A DNA stretch of 64,000 nucleotides, from assembly GCA_002482845.1 (NCBI GenBank), contig DLGT01000084.1:13592-77591 (forward strand). Direction: 5' to 3'. Position 1 is the stretch's first letter. Each line of letters starts with the position of its first letter. This stretch comes from Saprospiraceae bacterium UBA7687. GTDB lineage: Bacteria > Bacteroidota > Bacteroidia > Chitinophagales > Saprospiraceae. The position numbers and the translations under genes are program-made. Positions 1 through 9,114 of the stretch are shown in pieces. The notes below the pieces were generated by a model, which was not told the DNA's origin, did not search any database, and saw only the letters and a program-made list of their open reading frames with translations.

Positions 1-1
1 T

Positions 2-1453
2 AACCTACCCTTTTTCATAGATGGTTTACCGCCTATTTCATATGATGTTGACGCCCAAAACACATGCAAAAACAGCAATAATGGTTCTATCGACATTATA
101 AGCCCAAATGGTTCTTTAATGTACAAATTCCAAGACGGTGCTACATATTCTTCCGTCCATAATTGGTCTAATCTTGCAGCGGGGAACTACAATATATTTA
201 TGGTGGACGAACATGGTTGTTTAGATACAACATCTATCAACATTGACACTTTCTCATCACCATCTTACTCCATTGAAGCTAAACCTTCATGTTTTGACAA
301 TGGCACTGGTACGATCCTATTAGATCTAAACAATGTAGTAAATTCTATCATTTGGAAAGAAGCATCTACAGGAAATGTCATAAACGAATTGGATAGTTTG
401 TCTTATGGTAGGTATTTGATGACTATGGAAGATGCTTTTGGATGCATCACAGAAGATGATATATTTATTGATAGTTTGACGCGTCCTTCTTTTAATTTCG
501 CCATTATTCCGTCTTGTGAAAACAATGCATTTGGAACATTAATCATTCAAGATAGCGATCCATTATTTTATTACCAAATTGACAACTTACCACCCTTCCA
601 AGGAAATCAATCCTTTAAAAACTTATCTACAGGGCAACACCGTGTCATGGTAACAGATACTTTTGGTTGTACTTTGACGCAGACATTTGTGATAGAGATA
701 GCACCATCTATTTTGCCTGACTTAATTTTTGCGACTACGAGTTCATGCATTGACAAACCATCAGGGAGTGTGATTATAAATAGTAATAGGGAAGCTTATT
801 TTGAATTTAACGGATTAAGTTTTTCAAATGACACCATTATCAATAACCTAGCTTTTGGAAATTATATTTTTACAATTACGGATAGTTTAGGTTGCGAATA
901 TACGAAAGAAGTTAGTGTGGATACCCTTCCTGAAATCGCGGTCACATTCCCCACATTTGATGAAGATTGTTATTTTAACCAAATAGAAATCATTCCTATG
1001 GTCACAAATCATGCTGGAAATATCTCTTACGAATGGAGTAGTGGAGACCAAAGTGCTAAAATCGTAGCCACGCAATCTGGCAATTATTCTGTTACAATTT
1101 CAGACCAATGTGAAAGCAGAAGTCAACAATGGAATTTAGATATTCAAGAAGAAAATATCCAAGACTTAATTTATACACCGAATATTTTTTCAAGGCATAG
1201 CAAGGGAATTAATAATTGTTTCAAACCTACCTTCCATAAAGACATAGAAGTTTTAACTATTTATGTGAGAATCTTTGATAGGTGGGGAAATAAAGTATTT
1301 GAAACTAAGGAATTAAGTGGTTGTTGGGATGGATATTTCCAATCAAAACCTGCTGAAACAGGTGTTTATGTATTTATAATAGACTATAGCTACTTGCTTT
1401 GTAACGAATTAAAGACTGAAAGCAAGCATGGTGATGTTACTATTATTGAATAA
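2..1453 (+). CDS. Gliding-motility-type C-terminal domain surface protein (5' partial)
   Basis: The reading frame is open from base 2, so the gene begins before the window and the first in-window ATG at 119 is not its start. The visible part has repeated beta-rich modules of about 90 residues, each ending in variants of a 'tDtFGCt' motif, as in SprB-type repeats of Bacteroidota adhesins. The last ~90 residues, from YTPNIFSRHS through RIFDRWGNKVFET to the WDG and GVYVFIIDY segments, match the gliding-motility-associated (CHU_C type) C-terminal domain, used as a type B signal for T9SS export. The protein is therefore probably secreted to the cell surface as an adhesin or matrix component. What its N-terminus does cannot be judged here. 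Confidence 0.85.
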   Translation, partial: NLPFFIDGLPPISYDVDAQNTCKNSNNGSIDIISPNGSLMYKFQDGATYSSVHNWSNLAAGNYNIFMVDEHGCLDTTSINIDTFSSPSYSIEAKPSCFDNGTGTILLDLNNVVNSIIWKEASTGNVINELDSLSYGRYLMTMEDAFGCITEDDIFIDSLTRPSFNFAIIPSCENNAFGTLIIQDSDPLFYYQIDNLPPFQGNQSFKNLSTGQHRVMVTDTFGCTLTQTFVIEIAPSILPDLIFATTSSCIDKPSGSVIINSNREAYFEFNGLSFSNDTIINNLAFGNYIFTITDSLGCEYTKEVSVDTLPEIAVTFPTFDEDCYFNQIEIIPMVTNHAGNISYEWSSGDQSAKIVATQSGNYSVTISDQCESRSQQWNLDIQEENIQDLIYTPNIFSRHSKGINNCFKPTFHKDIEVLTIYVRIFDRWGNKVFETKELSGCWDGYFQSKPAETGVYVFIIDYSYLLCNELKTESKHGDVTIIE

Positions 1454-1823
1454 ACCTGGTGTATCTCAAATTTAAAATTCCTTATGTTTTACCTTGTCCT
1501 AAAGGTGACAAAATGAATTTCAAATTAGTATCTGTTCAAAAATGGAATACGCCCACCAAACCCAAGAATCAAATAATTACACATAAGACATATTTTCTTA
1601 ATGTGTAAATCTTTTTTACTCCTGAAATTAACCGTACCTTTGCGATTCGGTCTAAAAAACAACATATTTTGTTGTTATAAAACACTTTATTAGGTATAGA
1701 TAAGTCTATGTCAATGTAAAACAATAAAGCCCTTAATTAGCATAATGCGTTTTCAAACTTTTTTTTTTTGCAAAGCCATTATTTCAAACACATGCACACT
1801 AAATTTTAATTTTAAAAACAGAT
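1454..1823. other. Intergenic region upstream of apbE
   Basis: No gene is apparent in these 370 bases. They hold a good Bacteroidota -7 element (1635-1642), a short inverted repeat (AACAAC at 1659-1664 with GTTGTT at 1671-1676) and a run of T around 1760-1770. If transcription starts near 1649, the apbE leader is about 175 nt. I recognise no riboswitch. Confidence 0.5.
1635..1642 (+). promoter_or_regulatory. Putative -7 promoter element for apbE
   Basis: TACCTTTG followed by CGA is a perfect match to the Bacteroidota TAnnTTTG element. The expected -33 TTTG is represented only by a T-rich stretch near 1611-1617. It probably drives apbE and perhaps the exonuclease gene behind it. Confidence 0.5.
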
Positions 1824-2876
1824 ATGAAGTCTTTTTTACTAGTATTTACCACCGTTTTGAGTATCTTTTTAATAGGATGTAAAGAAAAAGAACAAACTTA
1901 CTACAAGCTGACTGGACCTACAATGGGTACTACCTACCACATCACCATTCAGACGGACCAACCTGAGGCCATGAAAAATTCGATCGACTCTATATTGGCG
2001 GATTTTAATTATTCCATGTCGGCATATATTGATAGCAGTACTTTGACTTATTTTAATCAGGCAGACAGCTTATTTTGCTTCGATCCGAAAAAAGATCCAT
2101 ATTTCGAACCAATATTTGTTAAGTCAAAAGAGATTTATGAAAAAACGAATGGTGCATTTGATCCATCTATCGCGCCACTTGTGAATTATTATGGATTTGG
2201 ATACAAAGAAAAAAAGATGTTGGAAAAATTAGATACTGTCGAAGTTAGAAGATTACTATCGCTGATGGTATTTGATACATTGCAATTAACCAAAGACGAA
2301 ATAGGAAATATATGCATTCAGAAACCGAATAAAAATGTAATGTTAGATTTCAACTCCCTATCTCCTGGATACGCTGTTGATGTTATAGCAGATTTTTTCA
2401 ATAAAAAGGGGCTTCGAAACTATATGATCAATCTTGGTGGTGAAATCACAGCTTTAGGTGTCAATGATAAAAAGGAAGAATGGGTCATAGGTATTAATAA
2501 GCCTGCAGAAGGTGCTGCTGAATCAGAAATAGAATTACCACTATTGATTTCGAATAAATCATTGGCCACAAGTGGAAATTATAGAAATGCCTATGAATCC
2601 AAAGGACAGAAATTCGCACATATAATTAATCCATTTACAGGAATGAGCCAACCTACAGACATTCTTAGCGCTACTGTCATTGCTGACGATTGTATTTCGG
2701 CTGATGCATACGCAACTGCTTTTATGGTACTAGGCTTAGAAAAATCTTTGGAACTTGTAGAACAATTAAAAGGGATAGAAGCTTGTTTTATATATGATAA
2801 CGAAGGTGACGGCGTATTCGAATTTAAAATAAGTGAAGGTTTTTCTAAATACTACCTTCATAACGAACAACAATAA
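1824..2876 (+). CDS. apbE: FAD:protein FMN transferase (ApbE family lipoprotein)
   Basis: This predicted periplasmic enzyme attaches FMN covalently to a Ser/Thr of target flavoproteins such as NqrB/NqrC or RnfG subunits, using FAD. The N-terminus is a lipoprotein signal ending in LIGC at residues 16-19. Family motifs are in order: GPTMGTTYHI near residue 31, the FNSLSPGYAVD segment, the nucleotide-site MINLGGEITALG, SLATSGNYRN, HIINPFTG, and the metal-site-like ISADAYATAFMVLG. The length of 350 aa is normal for the family. The exonuclease gene starts 16 nt downstream, so the two may be cotranscribed, although their functions are unrelated. No Nqr or Rnf genes are in the window, so the target is unknown. 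Confidence 0.93.
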   Translation: MKSFLLVFTTVLSIFLIGCKEKEQTYYKLTGPTMGTTYHITIQTDQPEAMKNSIDSILADFNYSMSAYIDSSTLTYFNQADSLFCFDPKKDPYFEPIFVKSKEIYEKTNGAFDPSIAPLVNYYGFGYKEKKMLEKLDTVEVRRLLSLMVFDTLQLTKDEIGNICIQKPNKNVMLDFNSLSPGYAVDVIADFFNKKGLRNYMINLGGEITALGVNDKKEEWVIGINKPAEGAAESEIELPLLISNKSLATSGNYRNAYESKGQKFAHIINPFTGMSQPTDILSATVIADDCISADAYATAFMVLGLEKSLELVEQLKGIEACFIYDNEGDGVFEFKISEGFSKYYLHNEQQ

Positions 2877-2892
2877 TAACAAGCAAAACAAA

Positions 2893-3714
2893 ATGGATAT
2901 AAAATTAAACCTAGATCGAGACATCGTTTTTTTTGATATAGAATCTACAGGACTTAATGTCATCAAAGACAGAATATTACAAATTGCTCTTATAAAATAC
3001 TCTAAGGACAAAGATGAGCCTGAAGAACTATTTATGCTTATCAATCCAGGTGTGCCGATTTCTGAAGAAGCTTTTGCAGTACATGGGATCAGTAACGATA
3101 TGATCAGAAATAAACCAACGTTCGCACAGGTAGGTAAACAAATTTATGATTTCATTGGAAATGCAGATCTTGGTGGTTACAATTCTGATAGGTTTGATAT
3201 CCCTATGATAATGGAAGAATTTCATCGTATAGGTTTGGATTTTGATATCAGTAAGAGAAGGTTGATCGACGCTCAAAAGATTTTTTACAAAATGGAGCCA
3301 CGTACACTCAAGGCAGCTTACAAGCTGTATTGTAATGGCAATCTCGATGATGCACATGACGCTCTTGCAGACGCACGTGCTACCGTGGAAGTTTTTAAAG
3401 GACAACTCTTGAGATATCAAGATGTGGACTATACGGATCCTGATGGAAATGTACAAGCAGCACCTATCAAAAATGACATTGGCGCTATTGCTGATTTTAT
3501 TTATGATCCATCAATGCTAGATGCTACCCAACGACTTAAGACCAATGCTAAAGGAGAAGTTGTCTTTAATTTCGGAAAGTATAATAGCCAATTAGTTTCT
3601 CATGTATTCAAGATAGAACCAAATTATTACCATTGGATCATGGAAAAAGATTTTTCAGCACAAGTGAAAATGATCGTTAAAAAGATCTATGACGAAATGA
3701 GAAAACCAAGCTAA
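2893..3714 (+). CDS. DEDDh 3'-5' exonuclease (DnaQ-like) with ExoX-type C-terminal domain
   Basis: The protein is a predicted metal-dependent 3'-5' exonuclease. The ExoI motif FFDIESTG lies near the N-terminus, GGYNSDRFD is ExoII, and HDALADA is ExoIII, which places it in the DEDDh class. The C-terminal segment FGKYNSQLVSHVF with a following YYHWIM resembles the small domain at the end of exodeoxyribonuclease X-like proteins (DUF3820-like). I chose ATG 2893 because the upstream in-frame ATG (2833) lies within apbE and adds only a low-complexity, Asn-rich leader; the domain begins directly after 2893. Such proteins are often annotated as Pol III epsilon-like, but no polymerase link is visible here. 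A repair or DNA-processing role is inferred. Confidence 0.85.
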   Translation: MDIKLNLDRDIVFFDIESTGLNVIKDRILQIALIKYSKDKDEPEELFMLINPGVPISEEAFAVHGISNDMIRNKPTFAQVGKQIYDFIGNADLGGYNSDRFDIPMIMEEFHRIGLDFDISKRRLIDAQKIFYKMEPRTLKAAYKLYCNGNLDDAHDALADARATVEVFKGQLLRYQDVDYTDPDGNVQAAPIKNDIGAIADFIYDPSMLDATQRLKTNAKGEVVFNFGKYNSQLVSHVFKIEPNYYHWIMEKDFSAQVKMIVKKIYDEMRKPS

Positions 3715-3725
3715 ATTAAAACAAA

Positions 3726-4520
3726 ATGGGTAATATTGCCATAAAGATATCTATCGTAGTTTTGATATCATTTTTGATGTCTTGTTACACACGCAAAGAA
3801 GCATGTTTGGATGTTTTGGCTTCCAATTATGATGTTTCCGCTGATGATGCTTGTCCAGACTGCTGCACATTTCCCAAGTTAAAATTAGAAATTCAACATT
3901 TTGTAAAAGACTCGGTTTATAAATCTGATTCTTTTTACGTAAATGAGCTAAATCAAGCTTTCAAAATTCTAGATGTAAGATATTATCTCCATTCCTTTGA
4001 GTTATTCAATAATGAAACTGGCAAAAAAGTGGTCCTTGAGACTATCAAAAATCAAGACAGTACACTGATCATTCCCGATGATATAAAAATTTATAGGTCT
4101 GTGGACGCTTCTATAGAAATAGGTAGTTTAAGAGATAATGGTACCTATGATTCGCTCACTTTTTACCTTGGCCTCAAGGATGAGATATTGACAAATGATT
4201 TTATAAATCTACCGAGTACACATGTCTTGTTACCTAACAATAGATTAAAGAATTTAGAAGGAGATTATGCCCATTTTACAGTCAGAATAGAACCATTAAA
4301 TACACTCATAGGAATTAGAAACTTTCAGGTTACTGGATTAGGCATTTCAGAACCATACACCATCAAAACGCCAATAACAACTACCAAAGGTGTGGCGCCT
4401 AGCTTCAAATTAAAAGCTAACTATGATGAATTGTTTAAAAACATCGATATAACAGATAGCACAAATGTCATAGAAAATGCTTTAAAACAAAACATTAAAA
4501 AGGTTTTGATCGTTAATTAA
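3726..4520 (+). CDS. MbnP-like lipoprotein, partner of the adjacent di-heme peroxidase
   Basis: The N-terminus is a lipoprotein signal with LMSC at residues 17-20, followed by a short Cys-rich stretch (ACPDCC) and a beta-rich domain starting LKLEIQHFVKDSVY. Its layout (IQHFV..., YYLHSFELF, a late FQVTGLGIS) resembles MbnP, the substrate of the MauG-like enzyme MbnH. The peroxidase gene begins 14 nt after this stop, matching the conserved MbnP/MbnH pairing. Oddly, I find no tryptophan in the whole protein, although a Trp is the residue oxidised to kynurenine in characterised MbnP. This protein either works differently or is only distantly related. It is probably cell-envelope located; a metal-binding role is inferred. 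Confidence 0.7.
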   Translation: MGNIAIKISIVVLISFLMSCYTRKEACLDVLASNYDVSADDACPDCCTFPKLKLEIQHFVKDSVYKSDSFYVNELNQAFKILDVRYYLHSFELFNNETGKKVVLETIKNQDSTLIIPDDIKIYRSVDASIEIGSLRDNGTYDSLTFYLGLKDEILTNDFINLPSTHVLLPNNRLKNLEGDYAHFTVRIEPLNTLIGIRNFQVTGLGISEPYTIKTPITTTKGVAPSFKLKANYDELFKNIDITDSTNVIENALKQNIKKVLIVN

Positions 4521-4534
4521 TAAAAGACATCATT

Positions 4535-5644
4535 ATGAAGGCATTCAAGGTATTTTCGCTTCTAATTGTTCTTACATTTATCGTTATATCTTGTAATGAT
4601 GATTGCCCTGAAGATCAAGGTGATGATTTAATATCCTTCCCATATAATCCTGAAAGTTATACATTGGATTTGCCCCCACATTATCCACAAATGTTTATTC
4701 CTAATGACAATCCATTTACTAAACAAGGCATCACGCTAGGACGTCATCTATTTTACGACCCTATTTTATCCGCAGATAGCTCTATGTCATGTGCGTCTTG
4801 CCATTTACCATCATTAGCATTTGCAGATGGTAAGTCAGTGAGCCGTGGCATTGATGGTATTGCAGGCACTAGGAGTTCTATGAGCTTAATTAATGTAGGA
4901 TTTGTGCAATCTGGACTTTTCTGGGATGGTAGGGCAAAAACATTAGAAGAACAAGCGCTTTTACCTGTGGAAGATCCAATAGAATTACACCATACCTGGC
5001 CGCAAGTAGTAGAAAAATTAAAAAAACACCCAAGTTATCCACGTATGTTTAGAGAAGCATTCGGTATAACAAATAGAGATCAAATCACCAAAGAATTAGC
5101 TGCCAAAGCGATTGCGCAATTCGAAAGAATCATTATATCAAAAGACTCAAAATTTGATAGAGTCGAACAGAACAATGACATATACTCAGATCAAGAGTTG
5201 ATGGGTTATGGTATCTTTTTTGACATTGATCCTGATCTTCCTGATGGCGAGTGTGCGCACTGTCATAATACGCCATTGGCAACATCAGACGCATTTTTTA
5301 ATAATGGACTGAATGAATCTACCACCTTAGATGGTTTTCCTGATTTAGGTCGTGGGAAGATCAGCGGTTCTAAAGCTGACAATGGAAAGTTTAGGGCGAC
5401 TACACTTCGTAATATCAGATATTCAGCGCCCTACATGCACGATGGTAGATTCAGTACTTTTGATCAGGTACTTGAACATTATCTTTCTGGTGGTAAATCT
5501 TCTCCTAACAAGGATGCTCTAATTGGCGATATAAATAAAAACAAGCTAAAACCTGTCCATATAGAAGCTTTAAAAGCTTTTATCAATACATTTGAAGATA
5601 CGCTTTTCTTCAGTAATCCTGAACTTCAGAATCCTTTTAACTAA
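4535..5644 (+). CDS. Di-heme cytochrome c peroxidase / MauG-MbnH family lipoprotein
   Basis: This is a predicted periplasmic di-heme enzyme that reduces H2O2 or oxidises a partner protein. The signal peptide has VISC at residues 17-20, suggesting lipid anchoring. Two c-type heme sites are clear: CASCH at about 86-90 and CAHCH at about 240-244. The typical family segments RTSMSL-like (RSSMSLINV), LFWDGRA, and APYMHDGRFST follow the usual order, the last providing a candidate axial Met. The length of 369 aa fits the family. Placement directly after an MbnP-like gene favours an MbnH-like role over a plain peroxidase, but the sequence alone cannot separate the two. Confidence 0.88.
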   Translation: MKAFKVFSLLIVLTFIVISCNDDCPEDQGDDLISFPYNPESYTLDLPPHYPQMFIPNDNPFTKQGITLGRHLFYDPILSADSSMSCASCHLPSLAFADGKSVSRGIDGIAGTRSSMSLINVGFVQSGLFWDGRAKTLEEQALLPVEDPIELHHTWPQVVEKLKKHPSYPRMFREAFGITNRDQITKELAAKAIAQFERIIISKDSKFDRVEQNNDIYSDQELMGYGIFFDIDPDLPDGECAHCHNTPLATSDAFFNNGLNESTTLDGFPDLGRGKISGSKADNGKFRATTLRNIRYSAPYMHDGRFSTFDQVLEHYLSGGKSSPNKDALIGDINKNKLKPVHIEALKAFINTFEDTLFFSNPELQNPFN

Positions 5645-5853
5645 TAAATTATTGGCGTTGTGGTTTATTATACCTGACATTAAGCTTGAGATAAAAAGTT
5701 TTGGGAATATAATATTTACACAGTCTTCACATAAATTTAGGGAAATGATATCCTACTGTTTCTGAAGCAGTTTGTAGATACCATCTTTACGAAAATACAA
5801 GTATAGTTTAACAAATTTCAGTGCTAAAATATTTTTATCACCAAAAAATGAAA

Positions 5854-5861
5854 TATATTTG
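5854..5861 (+). promoter_or_regulatory. Putative distal -7 element for gapA
   Basis: TATATTTG followed by CACC matches TAnnTTTG exactly. It lies 144 nt before the gapA start codon, and the -33 region is only T-rich. Confidence 0.4.
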
Positions 5862-5943
5862 CACCGAAATTTAGTTTTGTTTATATTGCTTAAACTTATT
5901 GAATTAAAAAGTAGTTTATACTAATATCAAGCAAAAGCAAAAT

Positions 5944-5976
5944 TTTGTTCTCAAAACATTATTATTGTTATCTTTA
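5944..5976 (+). promoter_or_regulatory. Putative proximal gapA promoter
   Basis: TTTG at 5944-5947 is followed after 21 nt by TATCTTTA at 5969-5976, a -33/-7 pair with one mismatch in the -7 element. It sits 28 nt upstream of the gapA start, so it competes with the distal element as the main promoter. Confidence 0.4.
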
Positions 5977-6004
5977 CACTAAGTAATTAAAAATCAAAAT
6001 TATC

Positions 6005-7015
6005 ATGGCAAAAAAAAGAATCGCTATCAATGGTTTCGGAAGAATCGGAAAGCTAGTATTCAGACAGATTTACAACATGGAAGGCATAGATGTTGTTGCT
6101 ATCAATGACTTAACCAGTCCAGAAGTGTTGGCTCACCTTTTAAAGTACGATACGGCTCAAGGTAGATTTACAGAAGATGTAAAAGCTGGTCCAGATAGTA
6201 TTTTTGTAAATGGCGAAGAAATCAAAGTTTATGCTCAAAGAGATCCTTCTCAAATTCCTTGGGCAGCACATGATGTAGATGTGGTTCTAGAGTGTACAGG
6301 ATTCTTTACAGATAAAGCAAAGGCAGAAGCGCACATCACAGCAGGTGCTAAAAAAGTAGTTATTTCTGCTCCAGCTACAGGTGATCTAAAAACTGTTGTT
6401 TATAATGTAAACCATGAGATATTAGATGGTACAGAGACAGTCATTAGTTGTGCTAGTTGTACAACCAATTGTCTTGCACCTATGGCTCAAGTTTTAGAAG
6501 AAAAATATGGTATCGTGAGCGGTTTGATGACCACTATCCATGCTTATACCAATGATCAAAATACGCAGGACTCACCACACGCTAAAGGGGATCTAAGAAG
6601 AGCAAGAGCAGCTGCACAAAACATTGTACCTAATAGTACAGGTGCTGCAAAAGCAATTGGTTTAGTTTTACCAAGCTTAAAAGGTAAATTAGATGGTGGC
6701 GCACAAAGAGTTCCTACATTGACTGGTTCATTGACAGAGTTATTCACCATTCTTAATGCTAAAGTAACTGTTGACGAAGTAAATGCCGCTATGAAAGCTG
6801 CTGCAAATGAAAGTTTTGGATACAATGAAGACGAAATTGTAAGCAGCGACATCATAGGTACAACTTATGGTAGTTTATTTGATGCAACTCAAACAAAAGT
6901 AATCGCTAATGGTGATGCACAGCTTGTAAAAACAGTAAGCTGGTATGACAATGAGATGAGTTATGTATCTCAATTGGTACGTACCTTAAATCATTTTGCA
7001 GGATTAATAAAATAA
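6005..7015 (+). CDS. gapA: Glyceraldehyde-3-phosphate dehydrogenase, type I
   Basis: This cytosolic glycolytic enzyme oxidises glyceraldehyde-3-phosphate to 1,3-bisphosphoglycerate with NAD+ and phosphate. The N-terminal NAD fold INGFGRIGKLVFRQ is followed by the catalytic-site motif SCASCTTNCLAP with the nucleophilic Cys at about residue 150, then HAYTNDQNTQD and WYDNEMSYVSQL at the end. The 336-aa length is standard. A strong hairpin terminator follows, and pgk comes 133 nt later, so the two successive glycolytic steps are adjacent but probably partly independent transcripts. The codon use looks like that of a highly expressed gene (many Ala/Lys/Gly codons of the favoured type); that impression is qualitative. 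Confidence 0.97.
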   Translation: MAKKRIAINGFGRIGKLVFRQIYNMEGIDVVAINDLTSPEVLAHLLKYDTAQGRFTEDVKAGPDSIFVNGEEIKVYAQRDPSQIPWAAHDVDVVLECTGFFTDKAKAEAHITAGAKKVVISAPATGDLKTVVYNVNHEILDGTETVISCASCTTNCLAPMAQVLEEKYGIVSGLMTTIHAYTNDQNTQDSPHAKGDLRRARAAAQNIVPNSTGAAKAIGLVLPSLKGKLDGGAQRVPTLTGSLTELFTILNAKVTVDEVNAAMKAAANESFGYNEDEIVSSDIIGTTYGSLFDATQTKVIANGDAQLVKTVSWYDNEMSYVSQLVRTLNHFAGLIK

Positions 7016-7028
7016 CATTACAGATATC

Positions 7029-7066
7029 AAAGGGTGATTGGATTTTTCTAGTCACCCTTTTTTTTT
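7029..7066 (+). terminator. Intrinsic terminator after gapA
   Basis: AAAGGGTGA (7029-7037) pairs perfectly with TCACCCTTT (7052-7060) across a 14-nt loop and runs into nine T residues. Confidence 0.85.
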
Positions 7067-7148
7067 GCTTTTAAAATACTTGTTTATATTGGAGAGTTAA
7101 TCAAAACATACCAATAAAATTCTTCACAACATTTAAATAATAAAGGAT

Positions 7149-8345
7149 ATGATTTCTTTTCAAGATACCAATTTCAAAGACAAAAAAGTGGTCATGCGTG
7201 TGGACTTTAATGTTCCACTAGATGGTGAATTTCAAGTGACGGATGACACTAGAATTGCTGGCGCAGAAGCAACTATTAAAAAAATATTACATGATGGCGG
7301 TAGTGTTGTACTAATGAGTCACTTAGGGAGACCCAAAGGTGGCCCAGAAGAAAAATACTCACTAAAACACATCATCCCTACCCTTTCTAAATATTTTGAA
7401 GGAGTAACTATTCATTTTGCTGACGATTGTATTTCAGAAGATGCATTTAGTAAATCAGCTGGTCTGAAACCAGGAGAACTGTTATTGCTCGAAAACCTAA
7501 GATTTTATCCAGAAGAAGAAAAAGGTAACGCTGAGTTTGCAGAAAAGCTAAGCAAACATGGTGACATATATATCAATGATGCATTCGGGACAGCACATAG
7601 AGAGCACGCTTCGACAGCGACTATTGCTAGATACTTTGATACAAACCATAAAGGCTTTGGTTACTTGATGGCTGAGGAAGTGGAGAATGCCACAAAACTG
7701 CTCCATGGATCAGAAAAACCAGTTACAGCAATAATAGGTGGAGCAAAAGTTTCAGATAAAATCCAGCTTTTAGAAAGATTGATAGATAGTATGGATAACA
7801 TCTTGATTGGTGGTGGCATGGCTTATACTTTTCTTTCTGCTTTAGGTGGTAAGATAGGTACATCACTATTCGAGCCAGATTATGTGGAACTTGCACTAAA
7901 AATTATGGATAAGGCCAAAGCTAGTAATACAGCCATCTATCTGCCTACGGACAATATCGCAGCAGATAGATTTGCGCCAGATGCAGACAGTAAAGAAGTA
8001 GATAGTTACCATATCCCTGATGGATGGATGGGACTCGATATAGGGCCAAAGACGATAGCTGAATTTTCAGGCATTATAAAGACTTCTAAGACCATACTTT
8101 GGAATGGACCAATGGGTGTTTTCGAATTTGAGAAATTTGCAACTGGTACTTTTTCTGTAGCAAAAGCTTTAGCAGAAGCTACAGATGGTGGCGCATTTTC
8201 ATTAATAGGTGGTGGAGATAGCGCATCAGCTATAAATAAATCAGGTCTAGAAGACAGGGTAAGTTTTGTATCTACAGGAGGTGGAGCAATGCTAGAATTC
8301 CTTGAAGGCAAAGAATTGCCAGGTATTAAAGCAATGGAAGATTAA
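7149..8345 (+). CDS. pgk: Phosphoglycerate kinase
   Basis: The enzyme transfers phosphate from 1,3-bisphosphoglycerate to ADP in the cytosol, directly after the GapA reaction. Recognisable motifs in order are VVMRVDFNVP near the N-terminus, LMSHLGRPKG, LLLENLRFYPEE, YINDAFGTAHR, IIGGAKVSDK, ILWNGPMGVFE and the C-terminal SLIGGGDSASA/FVSTGGGAMLE. At 398 aa it is full length. It lies downstream of gapA with the terminator hairpin between them, and a strong hairpin follows it. Nothing unusual is seen. Confidence 0.97.
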   Translation: MISFQDTNFKDKKVVMRVDFNVPLDGEFQVTDDTRIAGAEATIKKILHDGGSVVLMSHLGRPKGGPEEKYSLKHIIPTLSKYFEGVTIHFADDCISEDAFSKSAGLKPGELLLLENLRFYPEEEKGNAEFAEKLSKHGDIYINDAFGTAHREHASTATIARYFDTNHKGFGYLMAEEVENATKLLHGSEKPVTAIIGGAKVSDKIQLLERLIDSMDNILIGGGMAYTFLSALGGKIGTSLFEPDYVELALKIMDKAKASNTAIYLPTDNIAADRFAPDADSKEVDSYHIPDGWMGLDIGPKTIAEFSGIIKTSKTILWNGPMGVFEFEKFATGTFSVAKALAEATDGGAFSLIGGGDSASAINKSGLEDRVSFVSTGGGAMLEFLEGKELPGIKAMED

Positions 8346-8371
8346 TTGAATTAATTTTTTTAGTATATAAA

Positions 8372-8413
8372 TTAAAGAGCCATATTCAGCTTACGTTAAA
8401 TATGGCTCTTTAA
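8372..8413. terminator. Bidirectional terminator between pgk and the PEGA gene
   Basis: TTAAAGAGCCATATT (8372-8386) is perfectly complementary to the segment at 8399-8413, with a 12-nt loop. A/T-rich flanks on both sides suit convergent transcripts ending at 8345 (+) and 8435 (-). Confidence 0.8.
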
Positions 8414-8434
8414 AATTAATTTCTTTAGAAAAGA

Positions 8435-8959
8435 TTATTCTACACCATCCAAAATTTTCTTTTTTTCTTTTTCAAACTCTTCTTGTGTAATTATTTTTTC
8501 ATCCAATAATTGTTTTAATTCTCTAAGCTTTTCTGCTTTAGTTTGATTTTTTTGACTAGATTTAATCTTAGTATCAGTCACAACTTCTATATTTTCAGAT
8601 ACGCCACTATCCGATTTTGAAACAAGTTCATAAAAATGAACAGGTTCATATTTCATAGTCCACAAAAATGGAACAAGCACAAAAAGACCACCAATGATTG
8701 CTCCAACATCTGCAGCTTCATCTCTTGAAAATGATGTATTTAAAGTTTCATAGCCTTCAAGCTCTAATTTAACACTTGTAGAACTACCAACTATTTTAGT
8801 ATCAGAGTGTCTATATGGTGTTTTCCCTACAGACATACCATTCAAATACACTTTAGCTCCCGGTGGCTTTGATTCTATCATAGTGGTGCTTGAGCAACTA
8901 CTTAGAAAAATAGTTAAAGCTGTAAATAAGCCTATAAATTTATAACATTTACTTTTCAT
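8435..8959 (-). CDS. PEGA-domain lipoprotein with C-terminal SHOCT-like segment
   Basis: The signal peptide ends FLSSCSS, so a lipid-anchored product is likely. A PEGA-type domain follows: IESKPPGAKVYLNG at about residues 28-41, then GKTPYRH and LELEGYETLN. A hydrophobic stretch at about 88-103 (VGAIIGGLFVLVPFLW) could re-enter the membrane. The C-terminal ~30 residues, KLRELKQLLDEKIITQEEF, match the SHOCT oligomerisation motif. PEGA domains are thought to bind surface glycans or partner proteins; the function here is unknown. It is encoded opposite to pgk and shares a terminator hairpin with it. Confidence 0.8.
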   Translation of the reverse strand: MKSKCYKFIGLFTALTIFLSSCSSTTMIESKPPGAKVYLNGMSVGKTPYRHSDTKIVGSSTSVKLELEGYETLNTSFSRDEAADVGAIIGGLFVLVPFLWTMKYEPVHFYELVSKSDSGVSENIEVVTDTKIKSSQKNQTKAEKLRELKQLLDEKIITQEEFEKEKKKILDGVE

Positions 8960-9114
8960 ATTGATATATTATTTTTATAAAAATGAAATTACAAACATAA
9001 AAATACCATGAATATTCTGATTTAGTCTTAGATTTCCTCTTGTGTATTTCCCACAAAACTAATTAAACATTTTAAAGCAAGGTCAAAATTTGAAAATATT
9101 TTTTAATACTTATT

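Larger units (their letters stand above)
5645..6004. other. Intergenic region upstream of gapA
   Basis: This is a 360-base AT-rich gap without a credible gene. It contains two promoter-like elements for gapA (5854-5861 and 5944-5976). No convincing terminator follows the peroxidase gene. Confidence 0.5.
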
